From NCBI GenBank assembly GCA_002189035.1, contig NEEC01000016.1, forward strand, positions 1,178,001 through 1,242,000: a stretch of DNA of 64,000 bases. The letters are read 5' to 3'. A program made the translations under genes and the position numbers. The stretch is from Utricularia gibba. Its lineage: Eukaryota > Streptophyta > Magnoliopsida > Lamiales > Lentibulariaceae. Shown here in pieces: positions 49,991-62,367 of this stretch (positions within the stretch are counted from its first letter, which is position 1; each line of letters opens with the position of its first letter). Below the pieces are notes generated by a model, which did no database searches, was not told where the DNA came from, and saw nothing but the letters and a program-made list of their open reading frames with translations.

Positions 49991-52279
49991 ATCAGATGTA
50001 TTTTTCTGGGATTGAACACCAAAACCATGAACAGTTTTACAGTAGACGTTTAGTAAATGATCCGATCCGCATATTCTGTAAAAACAGAAGGGTAAGGTGA
50101 AATCATTTTGATTCTCTGTAACGTGATACAAGGATGAAGAAGATGATGAAGCACACCCACATACATGATGTGATGAATGCAATGAAGCATGAATGATGAT
50201 GAACTACAGGTGTCAACTACAAGTTGAGTTTACTTGATGGAACTCACATTATACCTCATCATGATACAAAAATTTCATGAAAAACCCACTACCCTCATAA
50301 TCTATAAAGCCGAAGGAAATTTAATATAATCATGTTTGATCGACTTGTTTATATTTTTAAATATACATATGTTGAAAGAGTGTCTACCCTTGTCTTTGGC
50401 TAAGGACAATGATGATGAGAGTCAAAATGACAATTGCTGAGGTTTTGGTGTGCACCCAAACAACAACTTGAGGACTTGTGTGTGTGTAATGGGGAATTCA
50501 GGGGTGAGCCCTTTGAGGCAAAGATGCAATACCATGACATGGTAGCACAATGGTCAAGCACTACTAATGATCCTTTTTTTTATTTTCTAAGTTGTAGTTT
50601 TGGGGTTGAGTTACAAGTTAGGAAAGGAGGAGGATAAGAAGGAAAATGGAGTGACCAGGCAAGATTAAGTGCATGGGAGAAGGATAGCTATGGAAACGCT
50701 CATGGGACGTGCACATGTGAACTTTTGTAGTATGGGACTTCTTCAAGCTTAGCCTGTCTCGTCTCCCTTGTCTATTGGGTTGCAATTGTTCAACAATAAC
50801 TCACCTATTCTACCTGATGCTCGACATTTTCATAGTCTTGTGGGATGCTTGCTATATTTTTCATACACCAGGTCAGATTTGGGCTTTGCAACACACACCA
50901 CTTAAGCCAATTTATGCAAAAACCTAGGGGATCACTTTGAAACACGGGAGTGCATGTGATTGGTTATTTGCTGAGATCTCAAACTCTCAGTATCAGGTAC
51001 AAACCGATCGTTGGTACAGAATCTAACGCTTATTATGATGCAGGTGTGACAACTTGTTCTATTACTCGTAGTTCACTCTGAGTATTGTATCTTTTTCGAT
51101 GGGCAACTGTTCTCTTGGAAATCCAAGAAACAGTCGACTATCTCAAAGTCCTCAACTTAGGCTAAGTATCATAGTATGGCAGCTGCCACATTGGAACTAT
51201 GATGGTTGCCATCTCTTTTGAAGGATTTATGTAGGTCCATCTCATTATTATGTGATAACAAATTAGGTATCCATATTACACAAAACCTAATGTTTTAGGA
51301 ACAAACTAAACGTATCAAGATTTATCGTCACATTGTACATGAAAGCTATGACAAGGGATTCTTGGTTCTAAAGTATGTTCTTTCAAAGAGTCAACTTATG
51401 GCTATGCTGACTAAGACTTTACGGGCTAACAGCTTTCAACATCTCTTGTTACTTCTACATCTTACACATCTTCAAGTCTTGATCACTCAAGCCGTGCCAT
51501 GAGACAATAATCTTTTCTATTGTGATTCACGTTTTTTGTGTACTTGAACTTCATGAGTGTGCTTGCCCGACCCATCGGATCCTGAATTTCAACAAGTGTG
51601 GTATGTTACGGTGTATGTTCTCATAGATAGCGTTCATAGATTGTAACCTTAACTTATATCTAAGCTTAGATTGTGACGTTAGTTTAAGAAACATATTGTA
51701 TAAGCATTCTTATTCTATGGAAAATTACATCGTTTTCCCACTTCTCATTCTTCGTTTGTACAGCATCGTACATACATTCTATTGATCAGGTGAAGAGGAC
51801 TGCTCTTGCACGAGAGATCTCTAGAAGATTATCTACAAATGAGAGTATGATCACCATCGGAGGATCTTGCGCTGCCGAAATGATCGTGTTGCAGCATGAA
51901 GTCATCGCATGATCAGCAATTACACTTTCCAGTGAATTCGACACCGAGGCGCTGGAGAAGATCCCCAGGTTGGGTGTTGCGCTTGCCTGGAATCCTTGAA
52001 AGCATCCGCATCTTCCCTTCCAGTACTCTGCGTTGTTTGAATCCTTTTTTTTTTTTCAACTGTCGTGTTTTTGAGGTCACACACGCCATCGTCACCAGGT
52101 GGTTGATGCTCAGGAACAGCCTGATCAATTTTGAAGATCACTTGGGTGAATTTCTGCAGTCTGTTCTGCATTTATGGAATAGTAGGCAGGTGATCATGGT
52201 GGTGCTTTATGTGGGAAAATTGGTATATTTGGCAATTGATGGGCAAAATGGAGGCCCAAAGGATCAACTGAATGCCCAC
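49991..52279. other. Intergenic with a decayed copia retrotransposon piece
   Basis: 49991-50430 is formin 3' UTR and flank. 50430-51070 holds short frames only. 51070-51560 is a copia remnant and 51560-51780 may be its decayed LTR. 51896-52279 is open in the frame of the following gene but looks non-coding. Confidence 0.5.
51070..51790 (+). mobile_element. Degenerate Ty1/copia retrotransposon 3' end (RNase H region and possible LTR)
   Basis: Translation on the plus strand gives the typical end of a copia polyprotein: a SWKSKKQST phrase, a phrase resembling the AEYRSMA box, LLCDN, an alternate frame phrase KIYRHIVHES and finally LTKTLRANSFQHLL, resembling the common LFTKAL box. Several stop codons and frame changes interrupt it, so it is dead. 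The AT-rich stretch 51600-51790 after it may be LTR remains. No complete element or second LTR is seen in the window. Confidence 0.7.
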
Positions 52280-52768
52280 ATGATTTCTCCCAAGCTCCCC
52301 AATCCTATTCTCGCGAAACTTCCGGACAACGCAGCCGTGACAAGAAGATCGACGGTAATCTTCACGGCTGCGTCTCCGATTCTTCTACCTGCCTGGTACA
52401 TGCCTCCCGCCGCCGGCGCCTTTAATTTACGTATGACGACGCCGGATAGGACGGTGGAAGAAGCGGAGGCCGAAATCGGGCCTCACGCGAGGAGCCTGGT
52501 GAAGGTGAAGGACCTGTTAACTTCGGAGTCGTGGAGAGACGCACAGAGGGTGCTCCGGAAGAGTGCGGCGGCGCTGAAACTCGACATTTACACCATTATC
52601 CAGTCAAAGCCGCCGAGCGAGAGACGGCGGCTGAGGGAGCTGTACTCGGAGCTATTCAACGCGGCGTCGGAGATGGATTATGCGGCCATGGACGAGGATA
52701 AGGTGAGGGTTTGGGAGAATTACACCGCCATGGTTTCATCTCTACAAGAGATTTTGTCGCGGCTGTAA
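52280..52768 (+). CDS. PsbQ-like thylakoid lumen protein (PQL3-like)
   Basis: PsbQ-like proteins are lumenal subunits; several belong to the chloroplast NDH complex that drives cyclic electron flow. One exon, 162 residues from MISPKLPNPILA. The N-terminus has TRRST followed by a hydrophobic stretch (VIFTAASPILLPAWYM) and a small-residue site, as in twin-arginine lumen targeting. The mature part is four-helix PsbQ-like: TVEEAEAEIGPHARSLVKVK, ESWRDAQRVLRKSAAALKLD, YTIIQSKPPSERRRLRELY and a last helix ending LQEILSRL. The frame is open upstream to 51896, but that part lacks conservation signs, so 52280 is preferred. Which PQL type it is cannot be settled here. Confidence 0.7.
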   Translation: MISPKLPNPILAKLPDNAAVTRRSTVIFTAASPILLPAWYMPPAAGAFNLRMTTPDRTVEEAEAEIGPHARSLVKVKDLLTSESWRDAQRVLRKSAAALKLDIYTIIQSKPPSERRRLRELYSELFNAASEMDYAAMDEDKVRVWENYTAMVSSLQEILSRL

Positions 52769-52862
52769 AAATAATTAATCCTGCTTGATTAACCAACCCT
52801 CCGTTTATTCACGTATTATTTCTGTTCTTCTGGTAATAAAAACTACAACATAATCTTAATGC

Positions 52863-52866
52863 AAAA
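52863..52866 (-). terminator. Pol III terminator of tRNA-Thr
   Basis: Four T residues on the minus strand, 7 bases after the tRNA 3' end, the usual pol III stop signal. Confidence 0.7.
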
Positions 52867-52873
52867 GAGATAT

Positions 52874-52947
52874 TGCTCTTGTTGAGAGTCGAACTCAAGA
52901 CCTCCCGCTTACTAAACGGGTGCTCTAACCAACTGAGCTACAAGAGC
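52874..52947 (-). tRNA. tRNA-Thr (anticodon AGU)
   Basis: On the minus strand a perfect 7-base acceptor stem (GCTCTTG/CAAGAGC), D arm GCTC...GAGC, anticodon loop TTAGTAA giving AGT, and T arm TTGAG-TTCGACT-CTCAA; 74 bases with the discriminator A. Internal A box (TAGCTCAGTTGG) and B box (GTTCGACTC) are intact and there is no intron. The AGU anticodon and the lack of a plastid-like context indicate a nuclear cytosolic tRNA. Confidence 0.95.
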
Positions 52948-53380
52948 TTATTGGTAATTGTTTTTATTGAAATAATTATTATACCCACTATGCATCACCT
53001 ACCTTCACAGCTACACCTCCGCCGTGCTACCGGCGGAAGTTTTCTTTACCGGTGACTTTCATGGTATCAAGTACGGTCAAATCAATCCATTTTTTCGCCT
53101 TTTTTTTCCAACGTCATACCATGTGGAAGGGATTTCTTCTGTTTACCTGGAGGTCCCTCGGGCTTCTAGGCTAAGATAGAGAGATTAAATAAATATTCAC
53201 ATTCAGACTTCAAGAAGTCGAATTCACATATTCTAGCTATTTATTTCAGAACAATACTGTACTTCAAAACGCATGACTGCATTGCTGAAGACCCCATCAT
53301 CACAAACACAAGCGCCAATTACGAGAACATGAAATGGCGATGACACCCGAAATTGTAGAAGAAGAAGAAGGAAGAGAAGG

Positions 53381-55434
53381 CTACTTCAGTTCAAGTATCC
53401 ACCCCATTTTATCTTCAGTCAGCCCCATCTGTAGGGAGGTGAGAGCAGAGTAGAGCTGCTGCGACACTCGGCCGACGCCGGCATCTCCATAGGTTACCCT
53501 ATACCACCAAGAGGCACATGCTATGAAATGAAATGAAATGAAATGGCCTTTCGAGTTTAAAGTACTTCACATGCTAACCTTTCACCGAGATAGGTTATGC
53601 TGCCGACAGGCGAAACCACAACTGCGGTTCCTGTGCAGAAGACTTCATCGGCATCAAGAAGCTCTTCTATCGGCACCTGGCGCTCATCCACCTTCAGTGT
53701 CACAGAGAAGAGCAGGAAGTGTGAGAGATGAGGGGTCCTGCTTAACTGTATAACAGAAGGCATACCTGGAATCCTAGACTCCTGGCAACGTCAATGATGC
53801 TCTTTCGAGTGATGCCGGGAAGAATGGTACCCTTGATCTCAGGAGTAGCAATCACGTTGCCCTGAGAAAAAAAGTATGTAACTTCAAGTAACTACTTGAT
53901 GAAGTGGGCCTGTTTTTGCTGTGTTAGGTTATATGATTATTTTCACCTTCACCACAAACACATTGCAGGACGAAACTTCTTCCAAGTACCTCTTGTGGAT
54001 GCTGTCCAAGTACAGAACATCAGCAAAGCCCTTTGCTTTTGCAGCACTCTGTGCCAGTAGAACCTGTAAAATAAGGCTATGACTATCGTTCTCAGAATAC
54101 AAATCTATAAAAGAAACAAGCGCCTGATAAATCAACATTCCAATCAATATGAACCAGAAGACAGAATAGTTTAGTAACATAAAAGCCGCTTACGGGGCAT
54201 AATTTCCAATGGTTTTCACTCCCCCAGTACCTCCGGGAGTAGCACGATGCATTTCAGTTTCAACTATCAGGTTTATTGGTGCCAAGCCTTCCTGGAAATT
54301 AAAGAAGATCCGCATGTTGATTAATAATGAGATTGAAGGGACAGCAAATCCATGAGCAACAAATCAAACAACATGATCTACTCAAGCTGATGATCATACC
54401 TTGAAATAGTTTCCAACTGGTGATACATAAACCAGAAAGGTGTACTCAGGAGCCGGCGCTAGACCAAGAACAGCTCCACTTCCCATAAGCAAAGGCCTGA
54501 TGTACAGGGAGCCTTTACCAGGTGGGGAATCTGAAGGCGTTACAAAAGAAAATGAGAACGATACCCCAAAATCACAGCATACTGTAAACCACATTTTCCT
54601 AATGAAACTAATACCCATCTCTCATTTGCCAAGACAGTGGCTTTGACTGCCTCAATGAAATCCTCCACTGTTGGCGCAGGCATACACATACGCACCGCAC
54701 CCGTCCTAAGTCGAAGAGCATTTTCCTCAGGGCGAAACAGTAAAATATTCCCATCATGCTTCCTATAAGCTTTCAATCCCTCAAATAATCCCTGAGAATG
54801 ATGCATTAAGCAGGGTTAAATGGAAGCTTAATTACTTGAGGGCACATCACTGAAGAGAAGCAAGATTACCAACCTGTCCATAATTCAGAATTCCAGCAGA
54901 TGGACTTAACTCAATGTTACCAAAAGGCTGCAGACCACCTTTACAAAATGCCTCGCCTTTGCCACACTTGGTCACATACATGTAATCAGTCGGCAAAAAT
55001 GAAAAACCAAGATTGTCCCAATTCACATCGGCAACCTGTTGTGCTACATTGCTGTACAAAAATGACACCCCAGTTCATGAAACAAACGAGCAGACGAGAA
55101 AGCTACGCAATCGCGAACCAGTACGCCAATCCTCCAACCCACCTGGAAACCGAACCCATTCGACAACAGATCACATTGCCCTTGCCGTGGTTAGTGCGAA
55201 ACGTTAAACTCTGTACAGAAAAGTAATAAAAAATCAGAATTCGAAAGCAAGCCCCCAAAAGAATGAACTGAAAACAACCGAAGAAACCGGGCACAGAAAA
55301 ATCACCTTTCCCGATACGGAATTCCGAGAGAAGAGCTTCCCGGAGATGGAAGACGGAGAACCAATAGCATAAGCATGAAGATAATGGAAAGTCAAGCTTT
55401 CACGCGCGCCGGAAATGAAACCAGTAGCCTCCAT
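53381..55434 (-). CDS. Branched-chain amino acid aminotransferase, organelle-targeted (BCAT, fold-type IV PLP)
   Basis: Transfers the amino group between Leu, Ile or Val and 2-oxoglutarate, the last step of their synthesis in plastids or first of breakdown in mitochondria. Ten exons from the start: 55434-55306, 55210-55143, 55051-54874, 54791-54615, 54530-54400, 54291-54194, 54063-53947, 53861-53766, 53691-53579, 53498-53381. A Ser-rich N-terminus of about 65 residues fits a transit peptide. Marks: [42 protein letters not shown], the PLP lysine in [26 protein letters not shown] and [15 protein letters not shown]. Two one-base breaks occur at exon edges: the C run 54524-54527 in exon 5 and the run 54194-54197 ending exon 6. 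Confidence 0.88.
53525..53544 (+). repeat. (GAAAT)n microsatellite inside a BCAT intron
   Basis: Four tandem GAAAT units lie in the last intron of the BCAT gene. Short and perfect; a usual slippage repeat. Confidence 0.7.
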
Positions 55435-58068
55435 CTCCGATTCTGAATCTCAGTCTCTCGATTCCTCGTTCCACTTTACACACAAAACGAGGAACCTTTC
55501 TTCCGCCGCCGTGATCCACTGACAACCCTCACATTATTTCTCAATAACCTTAAAAAAATTAATTAATTGCTTAATTAATAATTTCATGAAAAAGAAAAAT
55601 ATACGTGTAATAATAAAAAATATTAAAAAATGACTATTTTTTTAAAAATAGTCGCCGACAGTCGTACCCTCTAGCCTAGCTATTACATGATGGGTCAGTG
55701 GCATTGCTGCTGCAATTCCATATCATCCATCGAACATTCTGGAAAGAACTAGACATGTTCGACTTAGGGTCTTTGTGCCCGTTTCATTTTTAGTATGCAT
55801 TCTATTTATGATGATGATACTAACCATACTTCGTATCGTAGAAGCTTCCAAACCCCACAATTGATGGTCGGCCCACTGACTCATTCACGCGGCCCAATCA
55901 TCACCCTTCACGGCCCAACAGGGCTACTTCAGTAATAGTATGCTGCTACTCATTATTGATCGGACACATTGGACCATATTATATACAAATTTGTGACGCC
56001 ACAAGATTGTACATAAGTGTTGCAGGATGACAAGACCTACAAATCACTTGAAGAAGTTAAATAAATACGTACAATACATAAAACTCGAAATGATTTTTTC
56101 GATCACAATAATAAAAAACGTAATATGTGATAAAGATTCCCAATGTTTAAAATTGTGGGAATGAAAAGCGTAAGGTGACATTTCTAGTGTTACGATAAGA
56201 ATATTTGTCGTAAAAAAGTGACGGATATCTTCAAAAGAACAATAGATTCCTTATCTAATACATGTAGAATAAAATCCATAACCAAATATACATTCTCATA
56301 CTCGTAATTCATAAAACGATCTTATCTAAAAATAATTAATTTTTTCACACGTTTATAATAAGACGATCAAATTTATAAATCCGTAACTTACGTCCCGAGT
56401 CATGAGTTGTATTTATCTCTTTCATAGATTATAAGATTGGAAATGTGGTTTAGGAGAGAGATGGGGAACAACTTAGGTGGGTCAAATGGATTTGTGCTGG
56501 GGAGATGCGAATGGGCATGTGAGGTCCGCGTACACGCACCCACCCTTTACGACAATCATTGCCCTCTATCTTATCTTAAAAGTTCAAAGTGCACGTGTAT
56601 TTTAATCATCCCAAACGCATCATCATCATTATTGTTTATAGTCAAGGAGGGGGCAGAGCATGCTTCAGTGATGTCCAATGATAATGATTTTTTTATTAAA
56701 AAATATCCATAATACAATTAAACTATGATTAAAATTATAATATTAATAAATACAAAATATTATTTTTTTACTAATAATATTAAAAAATATTGGATACGCC
56801 TCTCCTCATTTTGCGACTTGAGACCCCAATGGTGTATAATTTAACTGCTTTTGCCCAGTTGCCGCTTTGTGTTAGAAATTATGATTTTGTTTCTCGAAAA
56901 ATATTATCTCTCAGAACATGTTATGTAAACTAAATCATTTGAAGTAATTTTACTTAATTTTTATAGATTCCAATCTTATCTTGGTTTGTGATAAAATTAG
57001 AAATTCATAATCTATAATTAATTTTAGAAATTGTTAAATTTTAGGAATTTATATTTTAATGATTAAATAAAAAATTAATTAGAAAATTATAATATTTTTG
57101 TATCAATATATTTTAAATATATATATATATATTTATGATATCATATGAAACTAGATAATAATTTAATATGTCAAGATCTATAATATAATTTTATATTATT
57201 ATATAAAACAGTATTACAATCTAAAAATTGAAACAAAAATTAAAAAACAGAAACCCGTAGTTTTTTTAAGTTAGAGATAATTTTAGATTTATACTATTTT
57301 TAAAAATAATTAAAAATCATTAACAATTTATTTCTAAAAACATAAATTTCACCAGATATATCACATATTTCCCATAAAGTGAATTTAATGCTGACTCCTC
57401 CAAAGTTTTTTTTTCTTAAAAAAAAAAAGAGTTCAATATCCGACAAGGGGAATGCCGCACAAAATTTAGTATACTTTAGGGTCTACTTATCCGTAGAGTA
57501 TCCTATGTAGATGTCTAGGCGATAGATTCGTCAATAAAAAAGCATAAAAGTACTACCTTTTTCCTCTTGCCAACATGGGTATTGCATTGCACTTTTTTTT
57601 ATCATCACCTTGATTAGATTAGGGAAGCATATTATATAACCATAGACTTATGGTCTATTGAGTAACATATTATTAAACCAAGTACTCTGTTACTGTTACT
57701 TGCACTATGATGCATCATTTGTCTAGAAGTTGCATCTGTTGACATTGCTCCATCCATTCCCAAAGTCAAACTTCAGAGCTACGGTGGGCCACGTCAGCGT
57801 CGGGAGGTGTCGCCGTGTCCGGGTGGGTTCGACACCAGACCCGTCCTCAGAGCGTGTCTTTTGTAATCACCGCGACTAAGGAAAATGGGATTTTTCCCTT
57901 AGGCATCTCGCTCTCATGCTCTTCTTTTGAATTCATTATTAATAATCATGGAAACGCCACCCACCCGCCTACCTACAAAAGCCCCCCACCCTCTCCTTGG
58001 GCTCTCCTACGAGAACGCCATCAGTTCGGACAACTCAATTGCTTCTTTTTTTCCCTTGAGTTTTACAG
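55435..58068. other. Divergent intergenic region: BCAT promoter, AT-rich spacer, HD-Zip leader
   Basis: GGCCCA motifs at 55870-55875, 55891-55896 and 55912-55917 lie 430-480 bases upstream of the BCAT start. 56030-57600 is AT-rich and includes a TA repeat near 57118-57131. 57720-58068 is GC-richer and forms the HD-Zip leader; a candidate acceptor sits just before 58069. Confidence 0.5.
55870..55917 (-). promoter_or_regulatory. Cluster of three GGCCCA (site II-like) motifs upstream of BCAT
   Basis: Three GGCCCA copies within 48 bases, 436-483 bases upstream of the BCAT start. Read on the gene strand they are TGGGCC. Function is inferred. Confidence 0.35.
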
Positions 58069-59033
58069 ATGGGTATGGGTTTGGAAGAAGAGGGGCTTGC
58101 TCTGGAGCTGGGATTATCCTCCACGCCGCCGGAGGGGAAGCCGAAGAAATCGGCGGCGGCGGGGGCGGCCTTGGTTAGGGAACATGAGCCATCGTTGGCT
58201 CTCACTTTGTCCGGGGAGACCTATGATCTGTTTCCTCCGGTGAGATCCGATGAGAGGAAAGGGAAATCGATTGACTTGTATAGACAAGACAGCGGGGCTT
58301 CATCTTTCTCTAGTGTTAAGAGGGAGAGGGCGATCAACGGCGGGGATGAGGCGGAGGAAACAGAGAGGGTCTCGTCGAGAGTGAGCGATGAAGATGACGA
58401 CGGATCCAACGCCAGGAAAAAGCTTCGTCTCAGTAAAGCGCAATCCGCGCTTTTGGAGGAAAGCTTCAAGCAACACAGTACTCTGAATCCTGTAAGCCAA
58501 TCAGTTTCTCTTTTCCTTTTGCCCCTGTTTCTAATCCGATCGCCCTGAATCTCAGATTCAGAAGCAAGATCTCTCTCGGGAACTCAAATTGACTCCTCGT
58601 CAGGTTGAAGTTTGGTTCCAGAACAGGAGAGCTAGGTAACCATTCAATTTTCCCCAATTCCCATCCAATCTTTTTTTTTTTCCCCAAACCTAGAACGAAA
58701 AATCATCAATCCCGCAGAACGAAGCTGAAACAAACCGAAGTCGATTGCGACTTTCTGAAGAAACTCTGCGAATCGCTGACGGACGAAAACCGACGGCTGC
58801 AGAAGGAGTTACAAGAATTGAAGGCGATCCACTCCGCCCAGCCGCTATACATGCAGATTCCAGCCGCCACCCTGACGATGTGCCCCTCCTGCGAGAGAAT
58901 CGCCTCCGCCTCCGCCCTCGCGGTGGTACCCGAAACCCCCGCGAAGAGCTCGCTCATCATGGCCGCCGCCGCCGCCGCCCCCAAGCCGAATTTGTTCAAC
59001 CCTTCCGTCAGCAGTTTGCTAATTAATCACTAG
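58069..59033 (+). CDS. HD-Zip class II homeodomain-leucine zipper factor, HAT22/HAT9-like
   Basis: Nuclear transcription factor, usually a repressor; relatives act in auxin, cytokinin and shade responses. Exons: 58069-58491, 58556-58635, 58718-59033, phases agreeing. The N-terminal part has LxLxL EAR-type repressor motifs (LALELGL, LALTLSG) and the [10 protein letters not shown] and [11 protein letters not shown] blocks of this clade. The homeodomain starts [20 protein letters not shown] and its third helix reads [20 protein letters not shown]; the leucine zipper follows ([22 protein letters not shown]). The C-terminal CPSCE motif, a redox-sensitive cysteine pair, confirms class II. An alanine run lies near the C-terminus. 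Confidence 0.93.
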
Positions 59034-62000
59034 ACAATCCGAATCTGGGTGTACGGTCACATATTTTAAAGGTATGGAGCCATTCCCAACCCTATTTTTT
59101 GGTTCGGAATGTGGCTCGTAGATCGGAGGGAGCGATGTGGTTTAGCAAAAGTTAGAAAGGAGACAAGGACCAATCATCCCAAGTGCTTCATTAGCGCGTG
59201 ACAAATTATTATCATTATTATTATTAATATTATTATCTTGTACATTCCTGTTATTATTAAATATGTCGATATTATCATTATTGCATGGTTGAATTGGCGT
59301 CCCGTATAGGCTTTAAACGACATGGAAATCGAATTATTCCAAAAAAATAATAATAAAAAACACATGGTGATACATATAGGTAGCATCCTCGTATTTCATG
59401 CATTATTTTTATACAATTTAATTTATTTAAGTTGGAATATCCTCTTTTTTAATTTTCTAAAATATCCGAATAAAAGCAACAACGACATGAGTCCCAGTAT
59501 TTATTCCCGCGGTTATGATTTAGCGACAGCGAGGGACTAATGGTCGTGATGACCTCGTGGAATGTCCCTAAATCTACGAACCAATGGGACACCCCCACCA
59601 CGTGATTTATTTACTATTTTTTTCACTATTGTATTTCACCCCTTTTTGTGTGATTTATTTATTTCCAAAAATTATTCAGTATATATATGTTTGGCATGCT
59701 CTAAAGCAAATATAATTTTTATTTATTATTTCTGGGAATATATTTATAAGGGTAGAGTTTGACGATAATGCTCCAAATTATATTTAATATAAAAATTTTA
59801 TTTTTAAAATTTTAAAATTACTTTTTTGATCTCTTAATATGTTTTTTTGTAAACATTTAGCTCCTAAACTTATGAAATTACATATTTGATCTCACATGTT
59901 ATTAAAATTAACTAATTTTGACCTTGATACTTGTATAATATTGCATCGTTGAAAATAGTATATACAAATATCACAAGATGTGAATACGATATAACTCTAA
60001 TAAGATTATCATTCGATTCACTGAACTCCTAATACGAATGCAAAAAAATATTATTACGAAATTTTATTGAATTTGAATTCACAGTACAGTGAACCAATTC
60101 ATTTTTTAAAAATTTTTAAAAATATTTAAGTCTTCATTGTACAGTTTTAAAACTTAAAAATTAATTTTTTTATAATGATCCAAAATTATGGTGTTTTTAT
60201 TGTAATTTTATCATATTTATAAATATGAATTCTCGTTGTTGGAGTGGGACACACGTCAACTTCGGTGTTCCCTGTGCGCATTTCACACCATATTGTGTGT
60301 AGTGTTAGGTGTGGTGGTCGCAATAATTGGCGACGCGCCCACACCATTAACGGGTGTCCCTCCAATCATTTGTCGACACGATTCATGTCCGGAGTCCAAG
60401 GACCTGGCGGCAAAAATGGAAAAGAAAAAGGACCAACAGTCTAAAATATGCAAATTTAGCAAAGGGGCCCTTTAGATGTTGAAAAGTACTCATTCTTACA
60501 TTTTCCCATATATTAAATTATTAGAATATGGCCAATTTTATAACAAACATGATTGAAAATGATAATATTTTTTTTAATAAAATTGAAAATGAGTGTTGAA
60601 CACAAGGAAAAATAGTATTTTAAATATTTATGCAATTTTGACGCTCAACAAGGAAAATTAGAAGACATTTAAACTGTATTTACGAAAATGAGGTTCTCAC
60701 ACAAAACATGTCTTATAAGAGAAATTGAGGAAGCTACAGAACTCTCAGAAGCCCCCACAAGAGTACAACTTCTATGCAAAGGAATACATAAGTTCTTATG
60801 ATTCTTAGTAATCTCTTACATTTGTTTATAAGGAAACCTTATTTCCAAACTTGATGTTATTTAAATTAAGAATACGATAAGCCACACGATTATATGTGAA
60901 TCTTAAATATATAAAAAAATATAAATCATATTATAAAAAATTAAATAAAATCAATAATTAATAATTTACAATCTTTTATATATTTGATTATTTCATTTAA
61001 ATTTTTTCAATGTAAAATTGTTTATTTTAATATTCATTCTAAAAAACAATTTTTAACTGTATTCAATATTAATAATTAAAAATGAGTATTAAAATAAAAG
61101 ATTTTATATTAAAAAAATTAAATTAAAATAATAAAATATATAATAAAATTATAGATTACTACTAATTAGTTAAAATTAATATTTTCTAATCTAATATATA
61201 TATTTTTTGTATAATGAAGCTTCACACATACACATACTCATGACCTACACCCTAAACACTAGGCCATTACCGACATATGTTTTCAACACGTACTTGCCTA
61301 ATCTATCAAATTTGATAATTTCAATATATGTTTTCATTATTTTTAATGTCTATTACAATGACATTGAATTAGATTTTACATATATCGGGCTAAATAAAGC
61401 AAGCTTTTCCTTAAAAACATATGCCCGCCGACAATTAATGTGCCATAATATGTAATCGTGTGTTAGTCAAGAAATGAACGTTGAGAAAAGTGGTGTGTCT
61501 CCCCCCGCTTTAATTACCTTGATGATTTCCTTATCCGGATCCTAATCCCCAGGAAAGCAACCAACACAATTGACACGTGGCGTCCACTCACTCGCGGCTG
61601 TCCATCAAACGTATCTCCGTCCTTGTCCCCTCTTTTCTTTTAGCTTTTCATCCGGTCCAGCTGGGTGCATTATCATCTCCTTGTTGTCTAAACGGTTCGG
61701 GGCTTGACCGGGTTCGAGTAATTAACCACATCAAATGGGCTTGACCAGGCCCATAACATTTCAACCCTATTCGGCCCATAGGCCCACTTTGTTTCGAAAA
61801 GCTAGGGTCCCACTGGGCTACCTTATTGGGTTTTTGAACTACATTGCATGATTATATCGAGTGCGTGATTCACAAGGTGCGTGCAAGGCGTGTGAGTTTT
61901 AAATTACTTATTGTAATTGATAAATTTATTTTATTTTATTTATTATTGTATTAATTTATATAATATGTATATATTTTAAAATAACGTATCTTTAACACAC

Positions 62001-62367
62001 CTTAAAAATCGAATTTTTAAAATCAACGAATCTCACACCTATTTTGGTGCAACCTACGTTTTGAAACTGATCGAATTACTACACATTTTTTAAAACATTG
62101 AATAAATTGCACAGTCGCGTATCCGACGCGTGCACGCGCACCACGCTAATTAGTATTCTATGACACTCGAGTCGCCTGCCACGGGAATAACTAATAAATT
62201 AATTATTTGATTTTCTTTTTTTTCTCTTATTTTTAGGGTTTAGGGTTTTTATCTGGTTGTCACGTGACTGCGAATCAGAAGGCAACGTGGAATAGAGATG
62301 ATCCAGTAACAAAACCCAATCTTGAAGCTGGTTGTCAAATAACCTTCCCGTCGTTGGAGACGACGGG
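59034..62367. other. Intergenic, mostly AT-rich; no gene recognised
   Basis: 59034-59170 is HD-Zip 3' UTR. 59180-60230 and 60480-61480 are AT-rich. A GC-richer block at 60230-60475 has a 79-codon frame matching nothing known. 61500-61850 has mixed composition with GGCCCA repeats, possibly an unattached promoter. A short TTTAGGG-type telo-box lies at 62233-62246. Confidence 0.45.

Noticed and set aside
51896-52279. N-terminal extension of the PsbQ-like gene
   Set aside because: The frame is open but lacks targeting or conserved features, follows the copia remnant directly, and the lumen-targeting signal begins after 52280.
60236-60475. Short frame in the GC-richer block after the HD-Zip gene
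   Set aside because: No motif, no plant family recognised, two frames equally open.
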